A stretch of 64,000 nt of DNA from Clostridiales bacterium. Lineage in GTDB: Bacteria; Bacillota; Clostridia; Saccharofermentanales; Saccharofermentanaceae. Shown one piece after another: positions 1-8,845 of this stretch (its first letter is position 1; every line of letters starts with the position of its first letter). A program made the translations under genes and the position numbers. The stretch spans positions 1 through 64,000 of the forward strand of contig JAFVDI010000017.1 of assembly GCA_017478485.1 (NCBI GenBank). The letters run 5' to 3'. Under the pieces are notes generated by a model. The model did not search any database. It was not told the DNA's origin and saw nothing but the letters and a program-made list of their open reading frames with translations.

Positions 1-141
1 GGCAGGTTCCTCACGCGTTACTCACCCGTCCGCCACTAAGCTTCAAAGAAAGCAAGCTTCCTTTTGGCTTCGTTCGACGTGCATGTGTTAAGCACGCCGC
101 CCGCGGTCATCCTGAGCCAGGTTCTAACTCTCAAAAAAATT
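1..141 (-). rRNA. rrs: 16S ribosomal RNA, 5' end (partial)
   Basis: The reverse complement carries the start of a bacterial 16S rRNA: a version of the 27F site ending in CCTGGCTCAG, then GGCGGCGTG, AACACATGCA and GTCGAACG, a short V1 loop, and GACGGGTGAGTAACGCGTG near the window edge. The gene runs off the window at position 1, so only about 140 nt are visible. The 5' end is placed at about 141 from the distance to the 27F site. Several normally invariant bases differ (see findings). The gene is read away from dacF and has its own promoter at 307-333. Confidence 0.96.
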
Positions 142-393
142 CTTTGAGAGCCGTTTGGCTCTTTTACTCTTTTTAAACTCAATTCTTAGAATTGAAAAGG
201 TCCGTTTTACTTCAAGTTTTGCATTCTATTCAATTTTCAAGATCCGCGCCTTTTTGCGGTTTTGCAGGCTGTTTTTCAGTAGCCGTTCCGCAAAGTGCTC
301 GTAAAGAATATAACAGTCGGTGGGTAATGTCAAGCACTTTTTTGAGAATTTCGAATTAATTTTTTCACGCGTTCTAAAACGCAGTAAATCAGG
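142..393 (-). other. 16S rRNA leader and spacer after dacF
   Basis: No gene lies here. In the minus direction the stretch holds a small GCGTT/AACGC hairpin just after the dacF stop, the rRNA promoter (307-333), then a leader with a boxA-like CTTGAAAATTGAATA segment, a CAATTCTTAGAATTG palindrome (about 181-195) and an AGAGCC/GGCTCT hairpin close to the 16S 5' end. These are typical of an rRNA antitermination and processing leader; their function is inferred from position. Confidence 0.6.
307..333 (-). promoter_or_regulatory. rRNA operon promoter
   Basis: On the minus strand a consensus -35 TTGACA (328-333) is followed by TATATT (307-312) with a 15-nt spacer, about 165 nt upstream of the 16S 5' end. 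The perfect -35 and its position fit an rRNA promoter; the spacer is shorter than the optimal 17 nt. Confidence 0.65.
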
Positions 394-1809
394 TTATTTG
401 CCGATGTTCGGCGTACGCCTTTTCGCAATTCTCGTACGACCATGCTTAAGATTGTTTACACGTATCATAAGAACAATGTTCATTATTATAATAGCGAGCA
501 TTATAACGGCGATCGTTACGGATATGCCCGTGTTCTGCTTTACGAACAGAACGAGCGGAGGATACTTGCTCATCATCTCCTCCTCTGTTTCAGGAGAAGG
601 TGTAGGCGTAGGCGTAGGAGTAGGTGTGGCCGGATAATAGTCGGCAGGCTCCTTGCCCGGTTCCTCAACGCCGTCATACTGCGGCTGCTGGTCAGCAGGT
701 GCATTGACAGACTTATAGTCGCCTGTCGTACCGTAAACACGCTCGACCGGATCGGTCTTCCAGCATGCGAGGTTTCCGTATGCGGTTACCGATGCGACAT
801 ACATAGTAAGGTAGAACTGATAGTTTGGCGGTACGTTGCATACCGTGACCATCAGATCGTGGCCGTTCTTGCATACCGTATATAGCGTAAGGCACTTTCC
901 TGCCTGTGAAGTAGTACCCGTCTTTCCGCCGATTATTGCAGCGAGGTGCGAGTCTAATCCGTTGGCCGTCTTTGTTGCAAGCCAGGGATCATAAAGAAGG
1001 TTATTGGAATTCTTTACATAAGACCAGGGTTCTGCCCTGTGGCGGTTGGTTGCCTTAAATACGTGCGAAGGGGCACTGATCAGCATGTTGAACTCGGGGA
1101 TGTCTGTAGCTGCAGCCATCATGGTGCACATATCCTGAGCCGTGATGTAGTGGTTGTCGTCATGCAGACCGCAGGCATTTGTGAAATGCGTACCCTTGCA
1201 TCCGATCTTCTCCGCTCTGAGATTCATCAGCGCGGCAAAAGCCTCGATCTTTCTTGTGTTAAGGATATTCTCCTTTGTATCGCGGAGAGTATCGGTAATG
1301 TACTTCGAGTTGACCCCGTCCTTATTTACGGCTTCACCGTCAGCGGGGAACTTGTTGAAAAAAGCTTCAACGCATCCTTCGGCAAGGACATTCGCAGCGT
1401 CATTTCCCGAAGGGAGCATAAGGCCGTAGAGCAACTCGCTGACCTTGACCTTCTCGCCTTCCTTTACGCCCATGAGAGAGGAATCGTTTCCCAGTCCGGC
1501 GAGCGCTTCCTTGGATACGGTGAGTTTCTCATCTGTATCGAGGATCTCAAGGCTTAACATGCAGGTCATTACCTTTGTCATCGATGCGGGGAAGCACTTC
1601 TCATCAGCCTTCTGGCTCATGATGATCTTTCCCGTGGTCTTGTCATAGACACAGTAAGACTGGCAATGAACGTCCTCTAACGCAGGAACGTAGATCTCAG
1701 GCTGGCCCACATCCGCGCTTACGGACAGTGCCGGCAGCTGCATCGTGAGCGCCAGTACCGTTGACAAAGCGAGAATGAACGCCGATAACCTGCGGAAAGC
1801 CTTTATCAT
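394..1809 (-). CDS. dacF: D-alanyl-D-alanine carboxypeptidase (DacF/PBP5 type, peptidase S11)
   Basis: This is a penicillin-binding protein that would trim the terminal D-Ala from peptidoglycan pentapeptides outside the membrane. The 471-residue product has an N-terminal signal segment (about 1-33), the SxxK motif SMTK in FPASMTKVMTC, the SGN motif in LPSGNDAANV, and the KTG motif in GGKTGTTSQAG, in the order of the S11 family. A PT-repeat linker (PTPTPTPTPTPSP) leads to a C-terminal transmembrane helix and a basic tail, so it is membrane-anchored at the C-terminus. Its ATG overlaps the gyrA stop by 4 bp (ATGA), suggesting translational coupling. The symbol dacF is chosen by general similarity; dacA or dacB would be equally defensible. 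Confidence 0.9.
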   Translation of the reverse strand: MIKAFRRLSAFILALSTVLALTMQLPALSVSADVGQPEIYVPALEDVHCQSYCVYDKTTGKIIMSQKADEKCFPASMTKVMTCMLSLEILDTDEKLTVSKEALAGLGNDSSLMGVKEGEKVKVSELLYGLMLPSGNDAANVLAEGCVEAFFNKFPADGEAVNKDGVNSKYITDTLRDTKENILNTRKIEAFAALMNLRAEKIGCKGTHFTNACGLHDDNHYITAQDMCTMMAAATDIPEFNMLISAPSHVFKATNRHRAEPWSYVKNSNNLLYDPWLATKTANGLDSHLAAIIGGKTGTTSQAGKCLTLYTVCKNGHDLMVTVCNVPPNYQFYLTMYVASVTAYGNLACWKTDPVERVYGTTGDYKSVNAPADQQPQYDGVEEPGKEPADYYPATPTPTPTPTPSPETEEEMMSKYPPLVLFVKQNTGISVTIAVIMLAIIIMNIVLMIRVNNLKHGRTRIAKRRTPNIGK

Positions 1810-4433
1810 ACTTCTTCGTTACCGTTTCCTTCGCCGGATTCCGCACTTGCGTCAGGAGCTGTTTCAGCTGAAGTCTCAGCATCTGTTTCGGGTGCGCCCT
1901 CAGCAGGCTCGCCCTCTTCTTCCTCTTCCTCACGGTCGGTAAGGGCGAAATCAACGATGGTTGCGTTCTTGGCCTTCATGAGTCTTACGCCGGAAGTAGC
2001 TCTTGAGAGCGTAGGGATCTCGGCAGCAGAGACTCTGATGATAACGCCCTGACCGGTGATGATGAGCAGGTCATCCTCATCGGTAACAGGAACAGTACCG
2101 ATAAGACGGCCGGTCTTCTCGCTGACCTTATATGTGATGAGACCCTTACCGCCTCTGTTCTGACTGCGGTAATCGTCTGCCTTTGTTCTCTTGCCGTAAC
2201 CGTTCTCGGAAATAACAAGGATCTCCTTCTCGGGATCGACGGGCTCCATGCCGACTACGACGTCATCATCATCGAGCTTCATTGCACGTACGCCGGAAGC
2301 GGTACGTCCCATGTCACGGGCATCATCGGAATTGAATCTGATGGCTTTACCCTCAGCACTTACTACAATGACTTCCTGTCCGGCAGATGTAAGCTTGACG
2401 GAAACGATGCTGTCGTCTTCCCTGAGCCTTGCCGCGATAAGACCGTTCTTGTTGATGTTTGCATACTTTGAAAGAGCAGTCTTCTTGATGACACCCTGTT
2501 TTGTGACCATGGTGAGGAAGAGATCCTCATTGTCGAAGTCATCTACAGGAATGACATTATGGATAGACTCGCCGTCTGCAAGCTTAAGAAGGTTTACCAG
2601 AGCCGTTCCGCGTGAAGAACGCGATGTCGTCTCAGGGATCTTATAACCCTTGATCTTGAATACCCTGCCCGTATTGGTGAAGCAGAGAAGGAACTTATGG
2701 GTCGTGGTCGTTATGATCTTCTCGACATAATCCTCGTCACGCGTAGACTGGCCGGAGATTCCGCGTCCGCCCCTGTGCTGAGCCTTATATGTCGAAACGA
2801 GCTGACGCTTGATGTAGCCCATGTGTGTGAGCGTAACTACGATATTCTCCTCCTGGATAAGAGACTCGTCATCGATATCATCGAACGAACCGTAAACGAT
2901 CTCAGTAATTCTCGGAGTAGCATACTTATTCTTAATGGCGACCAGCTCATCCTTAATGATGGAATCGAGCAGAACCTTGTCACTGAGGACTCTGTGGAAG
3001 TATTCGATTTCTTCTGTAAGGGCCTTGATCTCAGCTTCGAGTTTCTCGCGCTCGAGACCTGTGAGACGGCCGAGTCTCATGTCGACGATCTGCTGAGCCT
3101 GCTTGTCCGAGAGGCCGAATCTCTCGCACATGCGTGCCTTTGCTTCGACTTCGGTCCTTGAAGACCTGATGATCGCGATGATCTCGTCGATGTTGTCGAT
3201 AGCGATAAGGAGACCCTCATCGATATGACGCTTCTGCTCATCCTTCTCGAGATCATACTGTGTGCGTCTTGTAACGACATCTTCCTGGTGGTTGATGTAG
3301 TAATAGAGAGCATCCTTAAGGCCGATGAGCTTAGGCTCGAGCTTGCCGTTCGCATCAGGAACGAGTGCGAGCATGTTCGCGCAGCAAGCTTCCTGCAGAG
3401 AGCAGTTCTTGTAGAGCTGGTTAAGAACGACCTCGGGATTTGCATCCTTCTTTACGTCGATAACGATCCTGACCTGTTCATTACGGTCGGATTCATCCCT
3501 GATACCGGTGATGCCTTCAACCTTCTTCTCCTTAACAAGGTCAGCCATCCTCTCGATGAGTCTTGCTTTGTTTACGCAGTAAGGAATGTCGTGGATTATG
3601 ATCCTCGTCTTGCCTGCGTGGTCCTCGATCTCTGCATGAGCACGTACCATGATACGGCCTCTGCCCGTCGTATATGCCTCACGGATTCCGGAAGTACCGA
3701 GGATCGCACCGCCTGTAGGGAAATCAGGTCCCTTGATGACGGTCATGAGTTCCTCAACAGATACTTCAGGGTTCTCGATCATCATGACACAGCCGTCAAT
3801 GACTTCGCCAAGGTTGTGCGGAGGAATGTTGGTAGCCATACCTACAGCGATACCGATACCGCCGTTGACGAGGAGGTTCGGGAATCTCGAAGGCAGAGCG
3901 ACAGGCTCCATCTCGTGCTCGTCGAAGTTAGGTCTGAAATCAACGGTATTCTTGTTGATGTCACGGACCATTTCGAGCGCGATCTTGTCGAGCCTTGCTT
4001 CCGTGTAACGGTAAGCAGCCGGCGGGTCACCGTCGAGGGAACCGAAGTTTCCGTGTCCGTCTACCAGCGGATGTCTCAAAGAGAAATCCTGTGCAAGTCT
4101 TACCAATGCATCGTAAACCGAAGCGTCACCGTGGGGGTGAAAACGTCCCAAAACGTCACCGACCGTGGTAGCGCACTTACGGTAAGGCTTGTCAGGTGTA
4201 AAGCCCTGCGTGAACATCGAGTAGATGATCCTTCTGTGTACAGGCTTCATACCGTCTCTGATATCGGGAAGCGCACGGTCAGAAATGACCGACATTGCGT
4301 AATCAATAAAGGATTTTCTCATCTCACCATCGAGATCGACAGGAATGATAGTTGTCTGTTCCGACTTGAAGGCCTGATCCATGTCAGCTTCCTGCTGCAT
4401 CCTGATCAGCTTCTTATCTTCACTCTCAGCCAT
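1806..4433 (-). CDS. gyrA: DNA gyrase subunit A
   Basis: This is the breakage-reunion subunit of DNA gyrase, which introduces negative supercoils with GyrB. The 875-residue product has the winged-helix domain, the catalytic tyrosine Y143 in RYTEARL, the quinolone-pocket segment HPHGDASVYD (100-108), a tower and coiled coil, and a beta-pinwheel C-terminal domain with the GyrA box QHRGGRG. The box separates it from ParC. It ends in an acidic Glu/Ala-rich tail of about 45 residues. The start follows GGAGG at 6-nt spacing. gyrB is not in the window; gyrA sits between rsmG and dacF. An Ala occupies the position of E. coli Ser83, as in mycobacteria. Confidence 0.97.
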   Translation of the reverse strand: MAESEDKKLIRMQQEADMDQAFKSEQTTIIPVDLDGEMRKSFIDYAMSVISDRALPDIRDGMKPVHRRIIYSMFTQGFTPDKPYRKCATTVGDVLGRFHPHGDASVYDALVRLAQDFSLRHPLVDGHGNFGSLDGDPPAAYRYTEARLDKIALEMVRDINKNTVDFRPNFDEHEMEPVALPSRFPNLLVNGGIGIAVGMATNIPPHNLGEVIDGCVMMIENPEVSVEELMTVIKGPDFPTGGAILGTSGIREAYTTGRGRIMVRAHAEIEDHAGKTRIIIHDIPYCVNKARLIERMADLVKEKKVEGITGIRDESDRNEQVRIVIDVKKDANPEVVLNQLYKNCSLQEACCANMLALVPDANGKLEPKLIGLKDALYYYINHQEDVVTRRTQYDLEKDEQKRHIDEGLLIAIDNIDEIIAIIRSSRTEVEAKARMCERFGLSDKQAQQIVDMRLGRLTGLEREKLEAEIKALTEEIEYFHRVLSDKVLLDSIIKDELVAIKNKYATPRITEIVYGSFDDIDDESLIQEENIVVTLTHMGYIKRQLVSTYKAQHRGGRGISGQSTRDEDYVEKIITTTTHKFLLCFTNTGRVFKIKGYKIPETTSRSSRGTALVNLLKLADGESIHNVIPVDDFDNEDLFLTMVTKQGVIKKTALSKYANINKNGLIAARLREDDSIVSVKLTSAGQEVIVVSAEGKAIRFNSDDARDMGRTASGVRAMKLDDDDVVVGMEPVDPEKEILVISENGYGKRTKADDYRSQNRGGKGLITYKVSEKTGRLIGTVPVTDEDDLLIITGQGVIIRVSAAEIPTLSRATSGVRLMKAKNATIVDFALTDREEEEEEGEPAEGAPETDAETSAETAPDASAESGEGNGNEEV

Positions 4434-4590
4434 TTGTTACCTCCGATTGTCCCTGCAGACAAAGGCCTGCAGTCCGTCAAATTTCCATACTGCGTTATTA
4501 TAACACAACTATTAATAATTCGCGCACGCGTAAATATTATAATAAATAGAGACGGAATATAAGGACAAAATCAGGCAAAAAGTATCTATA
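4434..4590 (-). promoter_or_regulatory. gyrA upstream region
   Basis: The 157-nt gap between rsmG and gyrA has no gene. On the minus strand it contains a perfect -10 TATAAT (4497-4502) but no convincing -35 at the expected distance, and a CTGCAG-flanked short hairpin in the leader (about 4452-4472). No clear terminator for rsmG is visible, so readthrough from the upstream operon is possible. Confidence 0.35.
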
Positions 4591-5478
4591 TCAGGACAGG
4601 GGTTCTTTGGCGGGCATTCCGGCCTTGCGCGGGAACCTTGCAGGTGTGGGACGTATCTTTCTTACGACGATGATCGTACGGTCCATATCGGTTCCGGGAA
4701 GCCTAAACGTGTCAGTCTTTTCGATGGTGCCTCCGAGAAGGGCGATGGCCTTGTTGGCATCCTTTATCTCTTCTTCAGCATGCCCCTTCATGGCAAGGAA
4801 TACTCCTCCCACCTTAACAAAAGGCAGGCAGTATTCTGCAAGCACGGGAAGTGCGGCAACTGCTCTGGCGGTAACTATGTCATATCTTTCGCGGTATTTT
4901 TTATCCTTGCCGCCGTCTTCGGCACGCGCATGTACCATATCAACGCCTTCGAGCGAAAGCGCGTCGCATACCTCCTGCAGGAATCCGAGACGCTTGGCAA
5001 GCGAATCCATGAGTGTCACCTTAAGCTCGGGCATCGATATCTTGAGAGGAAGGCCCGGGAAACCTGCACCTGTTCCGATGTCGGCAAGGGTAAGATTCCT
5101 GTTGCCGGTCTTCTCCTCTTCATCCCTGATATAAGGACAGAGCGTGAGAGAGTCGATGAAATGCTTCATCGCGATGCCGTTGTCATCATCGACTGCGGTA
5201 AGGTTCATGACCTTGTTCTTTTCCCTGAGCATTGAAGCATAGATCTGAAAAGAACGGATCTCCTCAGCGGAAAGCGGAACGCATATCTCAGGCAGATGCT
5301 CTTCAAGAACGGGAGCAACGCCTTCAGCATTGTCGGCAGGCTCGGGCTTAACCTCGTCCTTCTTCGTAACTTTGGTGCCTTCACTGCCTATGTCCACGCG
5401 CTTGGGAAGGCTGTCCCTGAGCCTTTTTATGTCAGCTTTGGTTATGGGCTTTCTCTTGCGGTGGAAGTCATTCATCAT
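4591..5478 (-). CDS. rsmG: 16S rRNA (guanine-527-N7)-methyltransferase RsmG
   Basis: RsmG (GidB) methylates N7 of G527 in 16S rRNA using S-adenosylmethionine. The Rossmann motif I is visible as LADIGTGAGFPGLPL, and the C-terminus KIRPTPARFPRKAG is characteristic of the family. I chose the ATG at 5478 because GAGGAGAAG lies just upstream; a longer reading frame to 5538 exists but lies inside mnmG. From this start the protein has 295 residues, about 60 more than usual. The extra part is a charged N-terminal stretch (about 1-65) of low complexity with no recognised domain. The start overlaps the mnmG stop by 11 bp, so the two are translationally coupled. Confidence 0.93.
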   Translation of the reverse strand: MMNDFHRKRKPITKADIKRLRDSLPKRVDIGSEGTKVTKKDEVKPEPADNAEGVAPVLEEHLPEICVPLSAEEIRSFQIYASMLREKNKVMNLTAVDDDNGIAMKHFIDSLTLCPYIRDEEEKTGNRNLTLADIGTGAGFPGLPLKISMPELKVTLMDSLAKRLGFLQEVCDALSLEGVDMVHARAEDGGKDKKYRERYDIVTARAVAALPVLAEYCLPFVKVGGVFLAMKGHAEEEIKDANKAIALLGGTIEKTDTFRLPGTDMDRTIIVVRKIRPTPARFPRKAGMPAKEPLS

Positions 5479-7402
5479 TGCTTCTTCTCCTCTGTTCGAG
5501 ATATACCAGCAGGACTTCGCAGTCGGCTGGCGACACACCGGATATCCTCGATGCGCGTCCTACGCTCTCAGGCTTCATCTGCGCGAGCTTTTGCGCAGCT
5601 TCAAGCCTCAGTCCCTTAATGGCCTGGTAATCGGTGTCTTCGGGCAGTGCGATCTTTTCAAGGCTCGCAAATCTTTCTATCTTCTCTCTTTCAAGAGCAA
5701 GGTATCCCTCGTATTTAATGTCGGTCTCGCAGGCTTTGGTAACAGCCCTCGGAAGTTCTTTACGCTCCTTATCGAAAGGCGCGAGCATATCGTATGTCAC
5801 TCCCGGGCGTTTGATCAGTTCGGCAAGGCTCTCGCCTGACTTCGGGATCGTCTGGTCAACTTCGGCCAGGACTTTTCCGAGCGCTTCGGTCGGAGCGATG
5901 TATGTGCTTTTGAGACGGGCTGTCTCTTTAGCGATAGCTTCTCTCTTGGCAACGAATCTTGCGTATCTCTCATCATCTATGAGGCCTGTCTCATGACCTA
6001 TGGGTGTAAGGCGCTCATCGGCATTGTCCTGCCTCAGGAAGAGCCTGTACTCGGCTCTGGAGGTCATCATGCGGTAAGGCTCGTTTGTTCCCTTGGTAAC
6101 AAGATCATCGATGAGCACTCCGATGTATCCCTGTGAACGGTCAATGATGACCGGCTTTCTGCCGAGCACTTTCATCGCTGCGTTGATGCCTGCGACGATA
6201 CCCTGGCCTGCGGCTTCCTCGTAACCTGAAGAACCGTTTATCTGTCCTGCAGTGAAAAGACCGGGAACGATCTTGCTCTCAAGCGATGCTTTAAGCGAGA
6301 GCGGATCGACAAGATCGTACTCTATTGCGTACGCCGTTCTCTGGATCACCGCGTTGGAAAGCCCCGGAAGGGATCTGACCATTCTGATCTGAACCTCTTC
6401 CGGAAGGCTCGTTGAGAAACCCTGAAGGTACATCTCGTTTGTGTGCCTGCCCATCGGTTCAACGAATATGAGGTGGCGCTCCTTTTCCTTGAAGCGCATG
6501 AACTTGTCTTCTATCGAAGGACAGTACCTCGGGCCTACGCCCTTGATAACACCGCTGTAAAGAGGTGACCTGTCCATATTGTCGGATATTATCTGTCTGG
6601 TCTCAGGCGTGGTCCATACCGACCAGCATGGGATCTGCTCTTCAGAAGGTGCAGGTGTGATGCCGTTCATCTCGTTGTCGAAAGAGAACGGAGGTACGTC
6701 ATCCTCGCCGTCCTGTCTGGTCATCTGTGAAAAGTCGCAGGAGTTGGAATTAACTCTGACTGGTGTTCCGGTCTTGAATCTCAATATCGGGATCCCGCAG
6801 GAAGCAAGAGATGACGAAAGGCCTACCGACCTGGGCAGTCCGTCAGGTCCGCTCTCGGTTATGACCTCTCCCCTTATCGTCCTCGATTCCATGTATGTGC
6901 CTGAGCATATGACCACAGCCTTTGCCCTGTAAACAGCCTTGCCGCCTGTCATGACGCCTGCAGCGTTTCCTTCGGCATCAGTAAGAAGGTCTGTGATGTG
7001 AGCCTGCGCAAGCGTGAGGTTTTCGAGATTTTCCAGAGCGTGCTTCATCTCGACCGAATACATCGCACGGTCTTCCTGGGCGCGCGGAGAATACACGGCA
7101 GGCCCCTTGGACCTGTTGAGCATCCTCATCTGAACGGCGCACTTGTCGGCCATCTTTCCGATTATGCCTCCGAGAGCATCTACTTCCCTGACGAGCTGTC
7201 CCTTGGAGGTTCCGCCGATACTGGGGTTGCAGGGAAGGTTTGCAAGTGAATCCAGCGCAAGCGTGAAAAGGACCGTCTTAAGGCCCAGTTTGGCACATGC
7301 ATGCGCAGCCTCGCAGCCCGCGTGGCCTGCGCCGACCACTGCTACATCATAGCCGCCTGCTTCAAAGCTGTGCTCGAGTTTGAGTGCTTCTTCGAGGATC
7401 AT
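5468..7402 (-). CDS. mnmG: tRNA uridine-34 5-carboxymethylaminomethyl modification enzyme MnmG
   Basis: MnmG (GidA) is the FAD-dependent partner of MnmE. Together they install carboxymethylaminomethyl on the wobble uridine of several tRNAs, using methylene-tetrahydrofolate and glycine. The 644-residue length is normal. The FAD-binding Rossmann motif appears at the N-terminus as VVGAGHAGCEAA, followed by the family motifs NPSIGGTSKGQLVREVDALGG and the C-terminal helical MnmE-binding domain. The ATG abuts the mnmE stop codon with no spacer (TAAATG), and the 3' end overlaps rsmG, so mnmE-mnmG-rsmG read as one unit. Confidence 0.97.
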   Translation of the reverse strand: MILEEALKLEHSFEAGGYDVAVVGAGHAGCEAAHACAKLGLKTVLFTLALDSLANLPCNPSIGGTSKGQLVREVDALGGIIGKMADKCAVQMRMLNRSKGPAVYSPRAQEDRAMYSVEMKHALENLENLTLAQAHITDLLTDAEGNAAGVMTGGKAVYRAKAVVICSGTYMESRTIRGEVITESGPDGLPRSVGLSSSLASCGIPILRFKTGTPVRVNSNSCDFSQMTRQDGEDDVPPFSFDNEMNGITPAPSEEQIPCWSVWTTPETRQIISDNMDRSPLYSGVIKGVGPRYCPSIEDKFMRFKEKERHLIFVEPMGRHTNEMYLQGFSTSLPEEVQIRMVRSLPGLSNAVIQRTAYAIEYDLVDPLSLKASLESKIVPGLFTAGQINGSSGYEEAAGQGIVAGINAAMKVLGRKPVIIDRSQGYIGVLIDDLVTKGTNEPYRMMTSRAEYRLFLRQDNADERLTPIGHETGLIDDERYARFVAKREAIAKETARLKSTYIAPTEALGKVLAEVDQTIPKSGESLAELIKRPGVTYDMLAPFDKERKELPRAVTKACETDIKYEGYLALEREKIERFASLEKIALPEDTDYQAIKGLRLEAAQKLAQMKPESVGRASRISGVSPADCEVLLVYLEQRRRSNDE

Positions 7403-8836
7403 TTACTTGCCTATGCAAAAACGCGAAAAGATCGTATCAGCCAAAGTAGCGGATACTGTCTTGCCTGTAACCTCACCGATCTCATCAAGGCATGAACGCA
7501 GAGCTGAAGAGCATACTTCAACGCCGAGGCCTTCCTCAAGCGCCTCTATCGCCATGTCGAGCTTTTTGAGACCTTTATTGAATTTGGAATAATGACGGCT
7601 GTTGGTGATGAGCAGTCCTTCTGACTGTCCGCCGCCAAGGCTGTCATAGTAAGACGTGATGACGTCTTCAAGTTTATCTATATTGAGTTCTTCCTCGGCG
7701 GAAACGGAGATCGTCCTGGTGATGCCGAGCTTTTCGAGAACTTCTATGATGTCTTTTTCATCGGGGTTCTTTCCCTCGTCGCTCTTTGAGAAGACTGCAG
7801 TGATCCTGTCGCCACCGATGTCTTCCGAAAGCTCCATAAGGCCTTCCCTTACCTCATAAGAGACCATGTCAGGCGGGATCATATAGAAAACAAGATCCGC
7901 TTCCCTTCCTGCTTCAATGGCTCTGCCGATGCCGATGCTCTCGATGATGTCATCGGTATCTCTTATGCCTGCTGTATCTATAAGCGTAACGGGGATCCCG
8001 TTGATGTCGACCTGAACCTCTATCGTGTCTCTGGTCGTTCCCGCAACCTCCGTGACTATGGCGCGGTCATAACCCGTAAGCGTATTAAGAAGTGTGCTCT
8101 TTCCGCTGTTGGGAAGTCCCAGGAGAGCTACTCTCATGCGCTCGGAAAGTATCCTTCCCTTGCTGTAGCCTGCACAGAGCGCCTGAAGCGATTCACGCTC
8201 CTTTACGAGTTCTTCGAGGATAGCATCCTCTTCTGTATCTTCGTCACCTTCATCGTCGGTGTCACGGTCAAATTCGACCAGCGTCTCGATCTTTGCCATC
8301 TGGTCGTAGAGTGCCTTTTCGATGGAATCGATCTTTTCTGCGAGCTTGCCTGACATAAGGCTTCCTGCAGCCTGAAGCTGGCGCTCGGTGTCTGCATTGA
8401 TGACATCCATGACCGCTTCAGCCGAAGCAAGGCTCATCTTTCCGTTGATGAAAGCACGTCTCGAAAACTCACCCGGGTAAGCAACCCTGATGCCGGACAT
8501 GCCGAGACATCTTAATATCTCCTGCTTTACGGCGGAAGAGCCGTGGCATGATATCTCGACCATCTCCTCGCCCGTATAAGAGTAAGGCGCTTCAAAACGT
8601 GTGATGATCGTCTTGTCTATTGTCTCGCCGGTCTTGGGATCGATCACGGTGCCGTATGCGCATGTATATCCGGGCAGGAGTGAAACCCTGTCGTAATCTC
8701 CGCTTGAACGGAGGATCTTAGTGCATTTGTCTGTGAGAACGCCGCATCCGCTTCCGGAAATGCGGATTACAGCAAGACCTGAAATTCCCGCAGGCGTGGA
8801 GCACGCGCAAATAGGCTCATCCGTATATGCGAACAT
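7403..8836 (-). CDS. mnmE: tRNA modification GTPase MnmE
   Basis: MnmE (TrmE) is the GTPase and folate-binding partner of MnmG in wobble-uridine modification. Residues 1-120 form the tetrahydrofolate-binding domain beginning with the typical DEPICACSTPAGISGLAVIR. A helical domain carries an inserted G domain with the P-loop GLPNSGKST, the DTAG switch in LIDTAGIRDTDD, and a C-terminal CIGK, whose Cys is the conserved catalytic-site residue of the family. Length 477 is normal. The gene is 9 bp downstream of jag in the same direction. Confidence 0.97.
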   Translation of the reverse strand: MFAYTDEPICACSTPAGISGLAVIRISGSGCGVLTDKCTKILRSSGDYDRVSLLPGYTCAYGTVIDPKTGETIDKTIITRFEAPYSYTGEEMVEISCHGSSAVKQEILRCLGMSGIRVAYPGEFSRRAFINGKMSLASAEAVMDVINADTERQLQAAGSLMSGKLAEKIDSIEKALYDQMAKIETLVEFDRDTDDEGDEDTEEDAILEELVKERESLQALCAGYSKGRILSERMRVALLGLPNSGKSTLLNTLTGYDRAIVTEVAGTTRDTIEVQVDINGIPVTLIDTAGIRDTDDIIESIGIGRAIEAGREADLVFYMIPPDMVSYEVREGLMELSEDIGGDRITAVFSKSDEGKNPDEKDIIEVLEKLGITRTISVSAEEELNIDKLEDVITSYYDSLGGGQSEGLLITNSRHYSKFNKGLKKLDMAIEALEEGLGVEVCSSALRSCLDEIGEVTGKTVSATLADTIFSRFCIGK

Positions 8837-8845
8837 ACGGATTTA

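Noticed and set aside
442..1557. Several plus-strand open frames opposite dacF
   Set aside because: They are Arg/Cys-rich shadows of the carboxypeptidase gene, one of them produced by the PT-repeat region.
3225..4562. 445-codon open frame on the plus strand opposite gyrA
   Set aside because: It is an antisense shadow of gyrA, with no protein family features and no suitable start signals; gyrA itself is certain.
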